NCBI GenBank assembly: GCA_003141415.1
Contig: PLLX01000219.1
Location: 1-38,284 of the forward strand
Source: Bacteroidales bacterium
GTDB taxonomy: Bacteria > Bacteroidota > Bacteroidia > Bacteroidales > VadinHA17
DNA: 38,284 nucleotides
Direction: 5' to 3'
A model generated the notes under the pieces. The model did not search any database and had not been told where the DNA came from. It was given only the letters and a program-made list of their open reading frames with translations. The translations under genes and the position numbers were made by a program. Positions 9,130 through 17,862 of the stretch are shown in pieces; position 1 is the stretch's first letter; every line of letters begins with the position of its first letter.

Positions 9130-10380
9130 TTATATATCAAATAACCTGCATATGTGTCTGTTATAGATGTTCTCATAAACGCAATTCGAAACTGTCTGCT
9201 CATTTGCTTCCAATAACCTTATAAAATCCTTCATTTGTAAGGCTGCAAGCTTATATGCAACATGCATCAATTGCCTCATGTTTGGGTTATAATCTGAATT
9301 TCCGGGTATATGTTTTAGTGTATCTGAAAACTTATTGCTGTTCCAATCAGAAACTTCAAATTTTGAAGGGAGCGATGAGACTTTAATTTCAATAACATCT
9401 GCATACGGAGAGCATAGCTCTTCTATTTTCTCAAGCGATTTTATATAAATCTCTTTAACAAAATCCAAAGCTTCCCCTCCTGATTCGGCAAGACCGATGA
9501 CCTCTTCAAGCCAGGTAGTCCCCGCGGTTTTCAGATGTATCCCCTTGTCATATTTTTTAATTATTGAACAAATGTGCGGATAGATAGCAAACTTATCCGA
9601 TCCTGAATGAATGCTTAATTTCAGGTTCTTTGGCAGACCGAATTCCTTAACAGCAAAGTCAATTACCAAAAGATCAGATTCGAATTCCCTGGCAAACAAC
9701 AGAGGGTCACCCACATAGTCGACTCCTTTATTGAACCTTCCAGAAAACTTCGGAGCTATTGTCTGAACAGGTATGTTTTCATAAGCCAGCATCCTAAGGA
9801 TGAAAAAGAGTTCTACAGGAGTCTGTGGCTGAGTTATCTCATCCATTGAAATTTCAGTGACAAAATTGCCCTTTCCCTTAACTTTTTCAATTTTCCTGTA
9901 AATAACCCGGGCTCTTATTGATGAAAAAAGGTACTTTTCTGCTATTTGTCTTATCTGTGAGATTGAAGTTTTAAAAGATAGTTTTGTTCCCGCGATTTTC
10001 AGTTCACCTGTGTACTTTTCAACACCTGATAAGAATTTAAGGATATCTTCCTCATCAGATTTTTTCCCAATATAAGAGGCAACATCAATTGTAAAAAAAT
10101 CGGAACATTCGATAAAACGATCAACAGTATCGAGGTTAATATGATCAGCATCAACGAAATATGGTTTATTAAATCCAGCATTTTTTGTAACCGAATCAGC
10201 TTCAATCCTGACATCTACAGGTTGTGTTCCTATTGTAGTATGTTCACGATTTGATTTATTCCAGACAGGCGTTATATCAATGTTTTTTTCAGATGCCGCT
10301 ATAATAGCTTTTAATTGAGCACTGCCCTGATGACCGAATCTGTCGCCCAGACCGAATGAGTATTTACCAAGAGTTTTCAA
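9130..10380 (-). CDS. uxaE: Tagaturonate/fructuronate epimerase
   Basis: The 416-residue protein begins LGKYSFGLGDRFGHQGSAQL, which I recognise as the UxaE family, first described in Thermotoga as a C4 epimerase that interconverts D-tagaturonate and D-fructuronate. Other recognisable parts are PYFVDADHINLDTVDRF, ITEISMDE-like and a LSIHSGSDKF segment, with histidines and acidic residues suited to metal binding. The enzyme lets a galacturonate route feed into the fructuronate/mannonate route without separate tagaturonate reductase and altronate dehydratase, neither of which is seen here. It is the last gene of the minus-strand uronate run, 140 bases after the LacI gene. Confidence 0.85.
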   Translation of the reverse strand: MKTLGKYSFGLGDRFGHQGSAQLKAIIAASEKNIDITPVWNKSNREHTTIGTQPVDVRIEADSVTKNAGFNKPYFVDADHINLDTVDRFIECSDFFTIDVASYIGKKSDEEDILKFLSGVEKYTGELKIAGTKLSFKTSISQIRQIAEKYLFSSIRARVIYRKIEKVKGKGNFVTEISMDEITQPQTPVELFFILRMLAYENIPVQTIAPKFSGRFNKGVDYVGDPLLFAREFESDLLVIDFAVKEFGLPKNLKLSIHSGSDKFAIYPHICSIIKKYDKGIHLKTAGTTWLEEVIGLAESGGEALDFVKEIYIKSLEKIEELCSPYADVIEIKVSSLPSKFEVSDWNSNKFSDTLKHIPGNSDYNPNMRQLMHVAYKLAALQMKDFIRLLEANEQTVSNCVYENIYNRHICRLFDI

Positions 10381-10410
10381 GATAATTTTGGTTAAGTCAA
10401 TTTTTCCCCC

Positions 10411-10500
10411 TTTGTGTTACTTTGTGCAATACTTCGAGTTCCTTTGTGGTTATATGATTTTTTTTATCACAAAGGTTATCTCCAAGGCTCACAAAGGAAC
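10411..10500. repeat. CTTTGTG repeat cluster with inverted copies
   Basis: The core CTTTGTG (or its complement CACAAAG) occurs about five times in 90 bases. CCTTTGTG at 10441-10448 and CACAAAGG at 10468-10475 form an inverted pair around a T-rich loop. It lies between lacI-like and uxaE. It could fold into a hairpin, but there is no clean terminator tail in the direction of transcription. Confidence 0.55.
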
Positions 10501-10520
10501 AGAGAGAGATTATATTTGTA

Positions 10521-11576
10521 CTATAAAAAAGAGTCCACATTTTCAGATGTAACAATATCAACGGGGAGATATTCAATTTTGTCAGGTATTTTACGCATCG
10601 ACAGGTATTCAAATAATTTTTTTATCCCCTTATATGTCTGTTCCTCAGGTCGCTGACCGATCAGGAACCGTGTAATTCCAGATTTTAAAAACTTAACATT
10701 TAAGTCCAGAAGATCGTATCCGATCAGGTCGATTGATTTTAGTCCTCTCTTTTCCAGATATAAAGCAATGAGATATGATCTTGACCCTGTAATAAAAACT
10801 GAACCTATTCCGGGGTTATCCATAAGTGCTTTGTCGATAGCATTTTTAACATCATCAGAAGATGGTTCAGGAATGTTTATGATAATCTTCTTGCCTTTAT
10901 TTTTGCCTGATTTTAGGAAATAGCTCAGAAATCCTTCAGTACGGTTGGTGAGGTGATGAACATTCTGGATATTTCTTGCTATAGTCACAACCAACAGATC
11001 ACTTTTTTCCGGAGTGATCATATCAATAAGTTGTCCGGCAACTCTTCCGCTCTGGAAGATATTTTCTCCTATGTAAGCCAGAAAATTTGTATTTTCAATG
11101 TATTCATCAATGAAAACAAATGGTACGTTCTCTTCCTGAAGTCGTGAACAAAAGGAGATAGATTCTGACTTGAAGATTGGTGCTAGAAGTACTCCATCGG
11201 GCTTAAGACCAAGTACAATTACGGTTTTTTTCTGAAAATCATCTTCGCTTTCCATATCAAATGTTACCTGACTAAGCGTGACCGGGAAGGGATCAAGCTC
11301 CTCTATAGCCCGGACCATACCTAGTGGATGCTTTTTCCAAAAAGAATTGTCTTCTGAAGGTGCAGGCAGAAGTGAAACCAGATGGAATCTTTTTTTTGAT
11401 TTCAACGCTTGTGCCATTACATTAGGAGAGTAATTGGTCTCTTTCAGTATTTGCTGAACCTTCAGCCTTGTTTTTTCAGCGACCTCACCTCTTTCATGTA
11501 TTACCCGGTCTACTGTCCCTATTGATACCCCAGCCATCCTGGCGATATCCTTTATCCTTGACTTTTTTGGAGGCAT
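10521..11576 (-). CDS. LacI-family transcriptional regulator
   Basis: The 351-residue protein has an N-terminal LacI helix-turn-helix (about 6-50: RIKDIARMAGVSIGTVDRVI, then the hinge region NYSPNVMAQALKS). A periplasmic-binding-protein-like sugar-binding core follows (about 58-345). Its place inside the uronate gene run, 24 bases after the MFS transporter gene, suggests that it senses a hexuronate or an intermediate and controls this cluster. A candidate operator with a central CG lies upstream of uxaC at 21586-21605. Effector and regulon are inference; the family is clear. Confidence 0.88.
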   Translation of the reverse strand: MPPKKSRIKDIARMAGVSIGTVDRVIHERGEVAEKTRLKVQQILKETNYSPNVMAQALKSKKRFHLVSLLPAPSEDNSFWKKHPLGMVRAIEELDPFPVTLSQVTFDMESEDDFQKKTVIVLGLKPDGVLLAPIFKSESISFCSRLQEENVPFVFIDEYIENTNFLAYIGENIFQSGRVAGQLIDMITPEKSDLLVVTIARNIQNVHHLTNRTEGFLSYFLKSGKNKGKKIIINIPEPSSDDVKNAIDKALMDNPGIGSVFITGSRSYLIALYLEKRGLKSIDLIGYDLLDLNVKFLKSGITRFLIGQRPEEQTYKGIKKLFEYLSMRKIPDKIEYLPVDIVTSENVDSFL

Positions 11577-11600
11577 GATTTTTAATCTTTACTGCTCAGG

Positions 11601-12899
11601 CTAATCAAGTATCACCTTTTTAACTTTTGGTGCAAATACATACATAATGATCCATGCAAGAATATATGCACAGGCCGCAATTCCAAACATGACAGTATAA
11701 CCCGTTTCAACATGGCCGGCCTTTTTAAAGAAGTTAAGAATGTGGCCTGCCAAAACTGAAATGAAAGCACCTCCTATAGCCCCGGCCATTCCTCCGATGC
11801 TGGTAACGGAACTGATAACCCTTTTTGGAAATGCATCGGATACCGTAGTAAAAATATTAGCCGACCATGCCTGATGTGATGAAGCAGCAATACTTATGAG
11901 AGCTACAGCGCCCCAAGTACTTACGCCGGATGATTGTGCGAAGAAAACAGGAGTAACAAGTAATGCAAATATCAGCATTGTGTATTTTCTTGCATTGAAA
12001 GGAGACATTCCTTTTTCTATCAAAAATGAAGAAAGCCAGCCTCCGAAAACACTTCCTACAGTAGTGGATGAGTATATAACTACAAGTGGAATACCAAATG
12101 ATTTAATATCAAGACCTGCTCCCCTTACAGTTGAAAGCCATCCTGGAATCCAGAACAGATAAAACCACCAGATCGGATCAGTCATTGCTTTCCCAATAAA
12201 GTATGTCCATGTTTGACGGTATCTTAGAAGTTGGATCCATGGAACTGGTTTCTCACTTTCATTTTGTTCATCTATATCACTTTTGATATATTCGAGTTCA
12301 CCTGCTGATAGTTTTCTTTTTTTTTCAGGAATCTCATAAAAGATAAACCAGAGAATTATCCAGATGAATCCAGTAGCACCTGTAATAATAAACGCTGCCT
12401 GCCAGCCCCATTTGATTATAATTGCCGGAATTGCAAGAGAAGCGACTATTGCTCCCACATTTGTACCTGAATTGAAAATACCAAATGCGAAAGCTCTTTC
12501 TTTTTTGGGGAACCATGCAGCAATTGTTTTGTTTGCAGCAGGAAAGTTACCTGATTCACCTACACCTAATAAAGCCCTCCAGAATCCAAATCCAATAACA
12601 CCCTTTGCAAGTGCGTGGCCCATTGCTGCAATACTCCAGAGAAGAACTGATATCCCGTAACCAATCTTCGTCCCGAATTTATCTATGAGCCGCCCTGCTA
12701 GCAACATTGATAATCCATAACACAGCTGAAAAATTGTTACAATATTTGCATAAGCAACTTCGCCCATATTAAGATTACTTTCAAGCAATGGTTTAAGAAT
12801 ACCGATCACCTGTCTGTCGAGATAGTTAATAGTCGATGCAAAGAATAACAATGCACAGACAGTCCATCTGTAACTACCAATTTTTTTGATTTCAGACAT
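11601..12899 (-). CDS. MFS transporter, hexuronate (ExuT-like) type
   Basis: The 432-residue protein has about 12 membrane helices. The N-terminal segment STINYLDRQVIGILKP is typical of the anion:cation symporter branch of the major facilitator superfamily, which includes the hexuronate transporter ExuT and glucarate/galactonate transporters. Other family features are the GRLIDKFGTKIGYG loop and the LLGVGESGNFPAANK helix. It should import glucuronate, galacturonate or a related sugar acid across the inner membrane with protons. It lies between gnd (27 bases) and the LacI gene (24 bases), and the three probably share a transcript. Confidence 0.85.
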   Translation of the reverse strand: MSEIKKIGSYRWTVCALLFFASTINYLDRQVIGILKPLLESNLNMGEVAYANIVTIFQLCYGLSMLLAGRLIDKFGTKIGYGISVLLWSIAAMGHALAKGVIGFGFWRALLGVGESGNFPAANKTIAAWFPKKERAFAFGIFNSGTNVGAIVASLAIPAIIIKWGWQAAFIITGATGFIWIILWFIFYEIPEKKRKLSAGELEYIKSDIDEQNESEKPVPWIQLLRYRQTWTYFIGKAMTDPIWWFYLFWIPGWLSTVRGAGLDIKSFGIPLVVIYSSTTVGSVFGGWLSSFLIEKGMSPFNARKYTMLIFALLVTPVFFAQSSGVSTWGAVALISIAASSHQAWSANIFTTVSDAFPKRVISSVTSIGGMAGAIGGAFISVLAGHILNFFKKAGHVETGYTVMFGIAACAYILAWIIMYVFAPKVKKVILD

Positions 12900-12926
12900 G
12901 TTCAGAGTTGATAGAAGTTATGAATA

Positions 12927-14381
12927 TCAGACATTATATGTTGAAGAAGATGTTGTTCCACCCCGGCCTGTCCAATTTGTATGGAAAAATTCACCTCTTG
13001 GTTTATCTGTTCTTTCGTAGGTATGTGCACCAAAATAATCGCGTTGGGCCTGTAAGAGATTAGCCGATAGCTTTTCACAACGGTAGCCATCATAAAAGCT
13101 CAGTGCAGCTGAGATGGACGGGATCGCGATACCATTTATTGCGGTAGCAGACACTACATTTCTCCATCCACTCTGAGCTTGCTCAACTTTATCTTTAAAG
13201 AAAGGAGCAATAAGCAGGTTTGTAATAGAAGGATTGTTATCAAATGCTTCTTTAATTTTACCAAGGAAAGCCGATCTTATTATACATCCCCCGCGCCACA
13301 TAAGAGCAATACCTCCATAGTTAAGTTTCCATTTATATTCTGCAGCGGCAGCTTTCATCAGCATATAACCCTGTGCATATGAAACAATTTTTGATGCATA
13401 GAGCGCCTCTTTTATGCCATTAATGAATTTAACCTTGTCGCCTTTAAATTCCGGACCTGGACCGTGCAGTATTTTTGATGCCTCTACTCTTTCGTTCTTT
13501 TCTGCAGAAAGGCACCTTGAAAAGACAGCTTCTCCAATTAACGTAAGAGGAATACCCTGATCGAGAGCAGTAACAACAGTCCATTTACCGGTTCCTTTCT
13601 GCCCCGCTGTGTCAAGGATTTTATCCACGAGAGGTTTTCCGTCTGAATCTTTAAAAGCAAGGATGTCACTGGTTATTTCAATGAGATAACTGTCAAGATC
13701 ACCCTCATTCCATTCTTTAAAAATGAGGTGCATCTCATCTGCATCCAGATGCAATAGATCTCTCATAATCTGATAAGCCTCGGTAATAAGTTGCATATCA
13801 CCATACTCTATGCCATTATGAACCATTTTTACGAAATGACCGGCTCCATTCTCACCAACCCAGTCACAGCAGGGGGTGCCATCTTCGACCTTGGCCGCTA
13901 TTGCCTGAAAGATTGGTTTCACAAATTGCCAGGCTGCTTTTGATCCGCCGGGCATGATTGATGGTCCGAGTAATGCACCCTCTTCACCACCCGATACGCC
14001 GGTACCGATATAAAGAAGACCTTTGCTTTCAACAAAGGCAGTTCTCCTGATTGTATCAGGAAAATGAGAGTTCCCGCCATCAATAATGATATCTCCCGGA
14101 GTAAGATAGGGGATGAGTGTATTGATCATCTCATCAACTGCATCACCAGATTTGATCATAATCATTACCTTCCTCGGACGTTCAAGAGTTCCGACAAGCT
14201 CCTTAATTGAATGAGTGCCAACAATATTTTTACCGCTGGCTCTTCCAGAGAGGAAATCATCAACTTTCTGTATTGACCTGTTGAAAACAGAAACCCTGAA
14301 TCCCTTACTTTCCATGTTAAGGACAAGATTCTCGCCCATTACTGCCAGGCCAATTAATCCGATATCTGATAATTTATTCAT
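12927..14381 (-). CDS. gnd: 6-phosphogluconate dehydrogenase, decarboxylating
   Basis: The 484-residue protein has the full-length dimeric form of the enzyme, which converts 6-phosphogluconate to ribulose-5-phosphate and CO2 with NADP. Visible are the dinucleotide fold IGLIGLAVMGENL with the NRS-type NADP-binding turn, the substrate segments GVSGGEEGALLGPSIMPGG and KMVHNGIEYGD, GQKGTGKWT, LMWRGGCIIRS, and the C-terminal RDYFGAHTYER segment. Its presence inside a uronate cluster is unusual. Together with the LarA homologue upstream, it suggests that part of the uronate carbon goes to the pentose phosphate pathway through gluconate. A gluconate kinase would be needed and is not in the window. 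Confidence 0.95.
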   Translation of the reverse strand: MNKLSDIGLIGLAVMGENLVLNMESKGFRVSVFNRSIQKVDDFLSGRASGKNIVGTHSIKELVGTLERPRKVMIMIKSGDAVDEMINTLIPYLTPGDIIIDGGNSHFPDTIRRTAFVESKGLLYIGTGVSGGEEGALLGPSIMPGGSKAAWQFVKPIFQAIAAKVEDGTPCCDWVGENGAGHFVKMVHNGIEYGDMQLITEAYQIMRDLLHLDADEMHLIFKEWNEGDLDSYLIEITSDILAFKDSDGKPLVDKILDTAGQKGTGKWTVVTALDQGIPLTLIGEAVFSRCLSAEKNERVEASKILHGPGPEFKGDKVKFINGIKEALYASKIVSYAQGYMLMKAAAAEYKWKLNYGGIALMWRGGCIIRSAFLGKIKEAFDNNPSITNLLIAPFFKDKVEQAQSGWRNVVSATAINGIAIPSISAALSFYDGYRCEKLSANLLQAQRDYFGAHTYERTDKPRGEFFHTNWTGRGGTTSSSTYNV

Positions 14382-14467
14382 AGCTAAAAGTTTGTGTTTA
14401 TAATATTTTGTTTTATGTCAAATTTTTCGTCACTTATTAAATGTTACCCGTTAATCATACTGGTTTT

Positions 14468-14497
14468 GGCCCCAACACCCCTAAGGGGGGCTAATTT
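14468..14497. repeat. CCCC-AAC-CCCC / GGGG palindromic element
   Basis: GGCCCCAACACCCCTAAGGG and the following GGGCTAATTT form a small GC-rich element with a CCCCTAAGGGG core, standing out from AT-rich surroundings. A related element is at 25474-25545. It lies between the Gfo/Idh/MocA gene and gnd. Confidence 0.6.
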
Positions 14498-14517
14498 CCT
14501 CTATATTAGTATATTCA

Positions 14518-14566
14518 CTTTTATCTTTTTACTTTGTTTTTTATCTTTTGCCTTTAACCTTTACCT
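14518..14566. repeat. Heptanucleotide array, A/G-rich type, overlapping a gene end
   Basis: Seven units of seven bases: CTTTTAT, CTTTTTA, CTTTGTT, TTTTATC, TTTTGCC, TTTAACC, TTTACCT. On the sense strand of the oxidoreductase gene this reads as purine-rich AAAGG/AAAGA units. The array covers the stop codon (14541-14543) and encodes the lysine-rich KVKVKGKR tail of that protein. Its sense sequence differs by only one substitution and one indel from a stretch of the array at 23125-23194. Confidence 0.8.
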
Positions 14567-15542
14567 TTTTATAATACTCTGCCACAATATCATCCATAAT
14601 CTTACTGGTTCTGGCTCCCGTTATCCCGGTACTCGGAGATGCACCCTGCCCGTTAAGTGATTGAACTATTTTTTCAATAAGATTGTACTGAACATGTTCA
14701 GGACGTTCATTAACAAATTCCTGACGTCCCGATTCGTTAGTAAGAACAATCGGTTCAAAGCTAAATGTGGAGAATTTAATTGATCCTTCGTCCCCAATAA
14801 TTTCGATAGTATCTCTGCCGTTATCAAGTGAAACACTGAAACTCCATGTACCGGTTCCAACAATATTATTATTAAAAATAAACTCAGCGGAAACAAAATC
14901 TTCTGCTTTATATAACCCCGCCTGATTTACTGCTATCGATTTAACTTTCTGAACCGGACCGAAAAGAAAATCAAGATAATCAAGTTGATGACAGGCCAGA
15001 TCAAAGAAATGTCCTCCGCCTGAAATCTTGGGATAAACCCGCCATGAAGGTTTTCCCGCTTTCTCATCTGCAGAAGGAGACTTGAACAACTGTATTATCA
15101 AAAAACGTACTTTCCCAATTTCCCCATTTTCAATAAGATCTTTAATTAAAAGGAACCCGGGTAGAGCTCTTCTGTAATATGCCACATAAACCGGAACTCG
15201 GTATTTTTCAGCAGCTTTATTTATACTAAGACATTCGGAATAGTTTACCGCCATTGGTTTTTCAATATATACCGGTTTGCGGGCTTTTATAACTTCAAGT
15301 GCATATTCAGCATGATTTCCCGGCGGAGTGGCGATATATACTGCATTGATATCCTTATCGTTAATTAAATCCAAAGCCTTTGAGTAAAACTTTGGAACAT
15401 TATGTCGCCGGGCATAATCCTCAGCCAGGAAGGCATCTCTCCGCATAACGGCTATCAGTCTCGAATCTCTGACTTTATTAAATGCCGGGCCACTTTTTAC
15501 TTCAGTGACATTACCACAACCTATTATTCCCCAGTTTATCAT
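14541..15542 (-). CDS. Gfo/Idh/MocA-family oxidoreductase
   Basis: The 333-residue protein has an N-terminal NAD(P)-binding Rossmann domain (WGIIGCGNVTEVKSGPAF at the start, AVYIATPPGNHAEYALE in the middle) and the family's EKPMA motif with its conserved lysine. The C-terminal alpha/beta domain carries GGGHFFDLACHQLDYLDFL, which contains the usual catalytic-region histidines. It should oxidise or reduce a sugar, sugar acid or inositol; the substrate cannot be read from the sequence. It follows the LarA homologue by 22 bases, so a sugar acid is likely. Its last eight residues, KVKVKGKR, are encoded by a heptamer repeat array, which suggests that the C-terminus was reshaped by repeat growth. 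Confidence 0.85.
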   Translation of the reverse strand: MINWGIIGCGNVTEVKSGPAFNKVRDSRLIAVMRRDAFLAEDYARRHNVPKFYSKALDLINDKDINAVYIATPPGNHAEYALEVIKARKPVYIEKPMAVNYSECLSINKAAEKYRVPVYVAYYRRALPGFLLIKDLIENGEIGKVRFLIIQLFKSPSADEKAGKPSWRVYPKISGGGHFFDLACHQLDYLDFLFGPVQKVKSIAVNQAGLYKAEDFVSAEFIFNNNIVGTGTWSFSVSLDNGRDTIEIIGDEGSIKFSTFSFEPIVLTNESGRQEFVNERPEHVQYNLIEKIVQSLNGQGASPSTGITGARTSKIMDDIVAEYYKKVKVKGKR

Positions 15543-15564
15543 TTTTTGAATTTAATAATAATTT

Positions 15565-16836
15565 TTATGCCAGCCGTTGCTTTGATGTCCATAATCCAAG
15601 TGCGGGATTTGATATGAAGTATATTTCCTCGCCATCATCCATATTATTAAAACCGTCTTTCAGATTTTTTGGATTGTATTTTTTCAACATATCATTAAGA
15701 TTACGATATTTAAAGTTGACTGATTCTATCTCTTCCCTTGTAAGGTATCCCGGGCAATAAGTTATGGAGAATCTCCCTTCTGAACTTCCGTGAATCAGAT
15801 GAGCAGCTGCACTAAGATTATTATTAAGCTCTTCATTTTCATTCAGAGCTTTTAATGTGACTGGTGTACCCCGATATCCATATTTCCTGATCAGTCTGTC
15901 GATCTCTTTATCCTCTCCGAACTCTTTTAAAGCCGGTGCCATGACAATCAATTCCCCGTTATCAGCCATTGCCATACGCGTTCTGTAAATACTTTTGTTT
16001 CCCAACCAGGTGCTTTTAAACTCAGCAGGATCAAGATAGACAATAACTTTCTTTAAAGGTTTTTCAAGCACATTGAAGTTTACCTTAAGGGAAAGATCAG
16101 CTGCAAGTCTGAATACTTCCTCATCATCACCCATAAAAAGCCCCCTGACCACAAGCTTTCCTTCTTCATCACGGCCTATGACAGTATGTACGTAAACAAT
16201 TGGCAAGTGGCTGGTAAAATTTGAAGAGGCATAGTTTAATAGAGACCTGACAGGGTTATCAGCTTTTCCCATGATACGTTCCATGCCATAAACCGCTCCG
16301 ATAAAATGACTCTTATTAATACCTTCAGGTCCCCCTGTCCCAACAAATAAATTCTTATTATAATTGGCCATTCCAATAACCTCATGCGGGACAACCTGTC
16401 CGACTGATAGTATAAGATCATGTCCGCCGTTGAAAACCAGTCTGTTAAGCTGAGCGGGCCATGAATAGTTTAACGCGCCGTCAGTTATTTCAGATACGAA
16501 TGAAGCGGGCACTATACCTGCTGTTATAACATCATTTCTCCAGTCATGAACACGAAATAGTGACTTTGGTACTCCTTTATACATTTCACCAAGCTGGAAG
16601 TCAGTCATTGGAGAGTGGGTACCAAGGGCAGGTAGGATATCTTTCAGATTTTCCTGATAATACTTGTATATATATGAAGTAAGTTCACCGGCTCTTGAAT
16701 GAAAACGGGTACAGTCGGGAGGAACAACAAGTACCTTTTTTCTGACACCCAGATTTTCCAGTGCTGAATAAATTCCGGACTCAAGATCTTTTGAGTTAAG
16801 AACTGTATTCTCTGAACCTGATTTAAAATAAATCAT
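15565..16836 (-). CDS. LarA-family nickel-pincer racemase/epimerase homologue
   Basis: The 423-residue protein matches the LarA (DUF2088) family. It shows D41-x-T43-R44 in PPDCTRFHSR, H74 in GTHSPMT, H151 in VVPHEVIG, K161 in NYNKNLFVGTGG and H177 in NKSHFIG. By alignment by eye, the lysine and histidines correspond to those that hold the nickel-pincer nucleotide in lactate racemase. Family members racemise or epimerise 2-hydroxy acids, including a known D-gluconate 2-epimerase group. In this uronate run the most attractive reaction is D-mannonate to D-gluconate, matching the nearby gnd; this is inference. The cofactor genes larB, larC and larE are not in the window. It heads a pair with the Gfo/Idh/MocA gene, 22 bases apart. 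Confidence 0.82.
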   Translation of the reverse strand: MIYFKSGSENTVLNSKDLESGIYSALENLGVRKKVLVVPPDCTRFHSRAGELTSYIYKYYQENLKDILPALGTHSPMTDFQLGEMYKGVPKSLFRVHDWRNDVITAGIVPASFVSEITDGALNYSWPAQLNRLVFNGGHDLILSVGQVVPHEVIGMANYNKNLFVGTGGPEGINKSHFIGAVYGMERIMGKADNPVRSLLNYASSNFTSHLPIVYVHTVIGRDEEGKLVVRGLFMGDDEEVFRLAADLSLKVNFNVLEKPLKKVIVYLDPAEFKSTWLGNKSIYRTRMAMADNGELIVMAPALKEFGEDKEIDRLIRKYGYRGTPVTLKALNENEELNNNLSAAAHLIHGSSEGRFSITYCPGYLTREEIESVNFKYRNLNDMLKKYNPKNLKDGFNNMDDGEEIYFISNPALGLWTSKQRLA

Positions 16837-16891
16837 TACTTATATAGATTTCAATTTTGTTACAAAACTCCCGGAACCTTATTAATCGTGA

Positions 16892-16962
16892 ATCAGGTGA
16901 TGGGCGTCAGGCATAAGATTAGTTTTTCCTGTCGCCTGTAACCTTCAGCCTGTCGCCTATTT
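16892..16962. repeat. Paired inverted heptamer arrays, CAGG type
   Basis: One arm has four heptamers (ATCAGGT, GATGGGC, GTCAGGC, ATAAGAT at 16892-16919). The other has five in the opposite sense (CCTGTCG, CCTGTAA, CCTTCAG, CCTGTCG, CCTATTT at 16928-16962). GGCGTCAGGC and GCCTGTCGCC can pair with one mismatch, so the RNA could form a hairpin. The array covers the HAD gene stop codon (16957-16959). The same architecture occurs at 24527-24590. Confidence 0.8.
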
Positions 16963-17838
16963 CCAATGTGGATATTCAGGCAGATAAGTTTCAAACTCTC
17001 TTATAAGTTCATCCTCGTAAGAACCCTTGAAAGTTCCGGTAAAGAAAATGTCAAGTCCTTCGTTATAGAGTTTTTCCCACGATTCTTCTTCTTTACCGGG
17101 ATTGATCGGGAAGAAGAGGGCCCCGTTCGATTTCGCTGCCTTCAGATCACCTTTAGCATCACCGATCATCAGAATCTTTTCACCGGGATATTTATCCTTT
17201 GCGGCATATTTAATATGCTCTGATTTAGTTCCATGCTCCTGCCCGGCTATCATCCTCAGAAAATGGTCGATTTTATTTTCTTCCCATTCGCGCTTAAGCG
17301 CTTCAAATGGAGTTTGTGAGACGACCATTATATCAGCTGTTGGTTTTATTTTCTCCAGACATTCTTTTACGAAAGGAAATGGAGTTATTCCGAATACCAT
17401 TTTTTCGATCTCCTCATTTACCTTCAGTGACCATTCGAGTGTCAGTGTAATGAACGGATCATTTATTTCTGCAGCATATTTTTTCAATGCAGGATTCCCA
17501 AGTTTCGTCTCCTTCATTGTCCATTCTATAAGAGGAGAAGAAGAAGGAACCTTGAAGTTTCTGGCTTTAATTTCGGGACGTGTAGTCAGAAGTCTTAGAG
17601 TCTCAATAACTGCAAGGAAACGATTGCATCCCCTGTAAGTTGAATAGAGATTCACGAATTCCCAGGTTTCCCGGGCATACTTCGAAACAGGTTGCATTCT
17701 GAAGTACTTTATGAAGTTAGGGCAAAAACACTCCTTCTGTTTTATCTCCATAGTATCAAAAGCACAGCCATCGGAATCTATTCCTATAAAAAACTCCTTC
17801 TCCGGTTTTAAAGCTAATAAATGTTCCTGTGGACTCAT
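16957..17838 (-). CDS. HAD-superfamily phosphatase
   Basis: The 293-residue protein has the HAD motifs in order: motif I D21-S-D23-G (GIDSDGCAFDTM), with D21 the probable nucleophile; motif II around the serine in IMVVSQTPFEA; a lysine before or near HGTKSEHIKYA; and motif IV GDAKGDLKAA. The large insert after motif I (about 35-150) forms a cap domain and probably sets the substrate. It is likely a cytoplasmic phosphatase acting on a sugar or sugar-acid phosphate. It lies 24 bases after the phosphofructokinase gene, which suggests a linked step or removal of a side product. The exact substrate is unknown. Confidence 0.8.
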   Translation of the reverse strand: MSPQEHLLALKPEKEFFIGIDSDGCAFDTMEIKQKECFCPNFIKYFRMQPVSKYARETWEFVNLYSTYRGCNRFLAVIETLRLLTTRPEIKARNFKVPSSSPLIEWTMKETKLGNPALKKYAAEINDPFITLTLEWSLKVNEEIEKMVFGITPFPFVKECLEKIKPTADIMVVSQTPFEALKREWEENKIDHFLRMIAGQEHGTKSEHIKYAAKDKYPGEKILMIGDAKGDLKAAKSNGALFFPINPGKEEESWEKLYNEGLDIFFTGTFKGSYEDELIREFETYLPEYPHWK

Positions 17839-17862
17839 GTTATAAATAAAGAATGTAAATAA

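Noticed and set aside
17102-17638. Open frame of 178 codons on the plus strand
   Set aside because: It is antisense to the HAD gene, whose motifs are clear, and its protein shows only serine/phenylalanine-rich low-complexity sequence.
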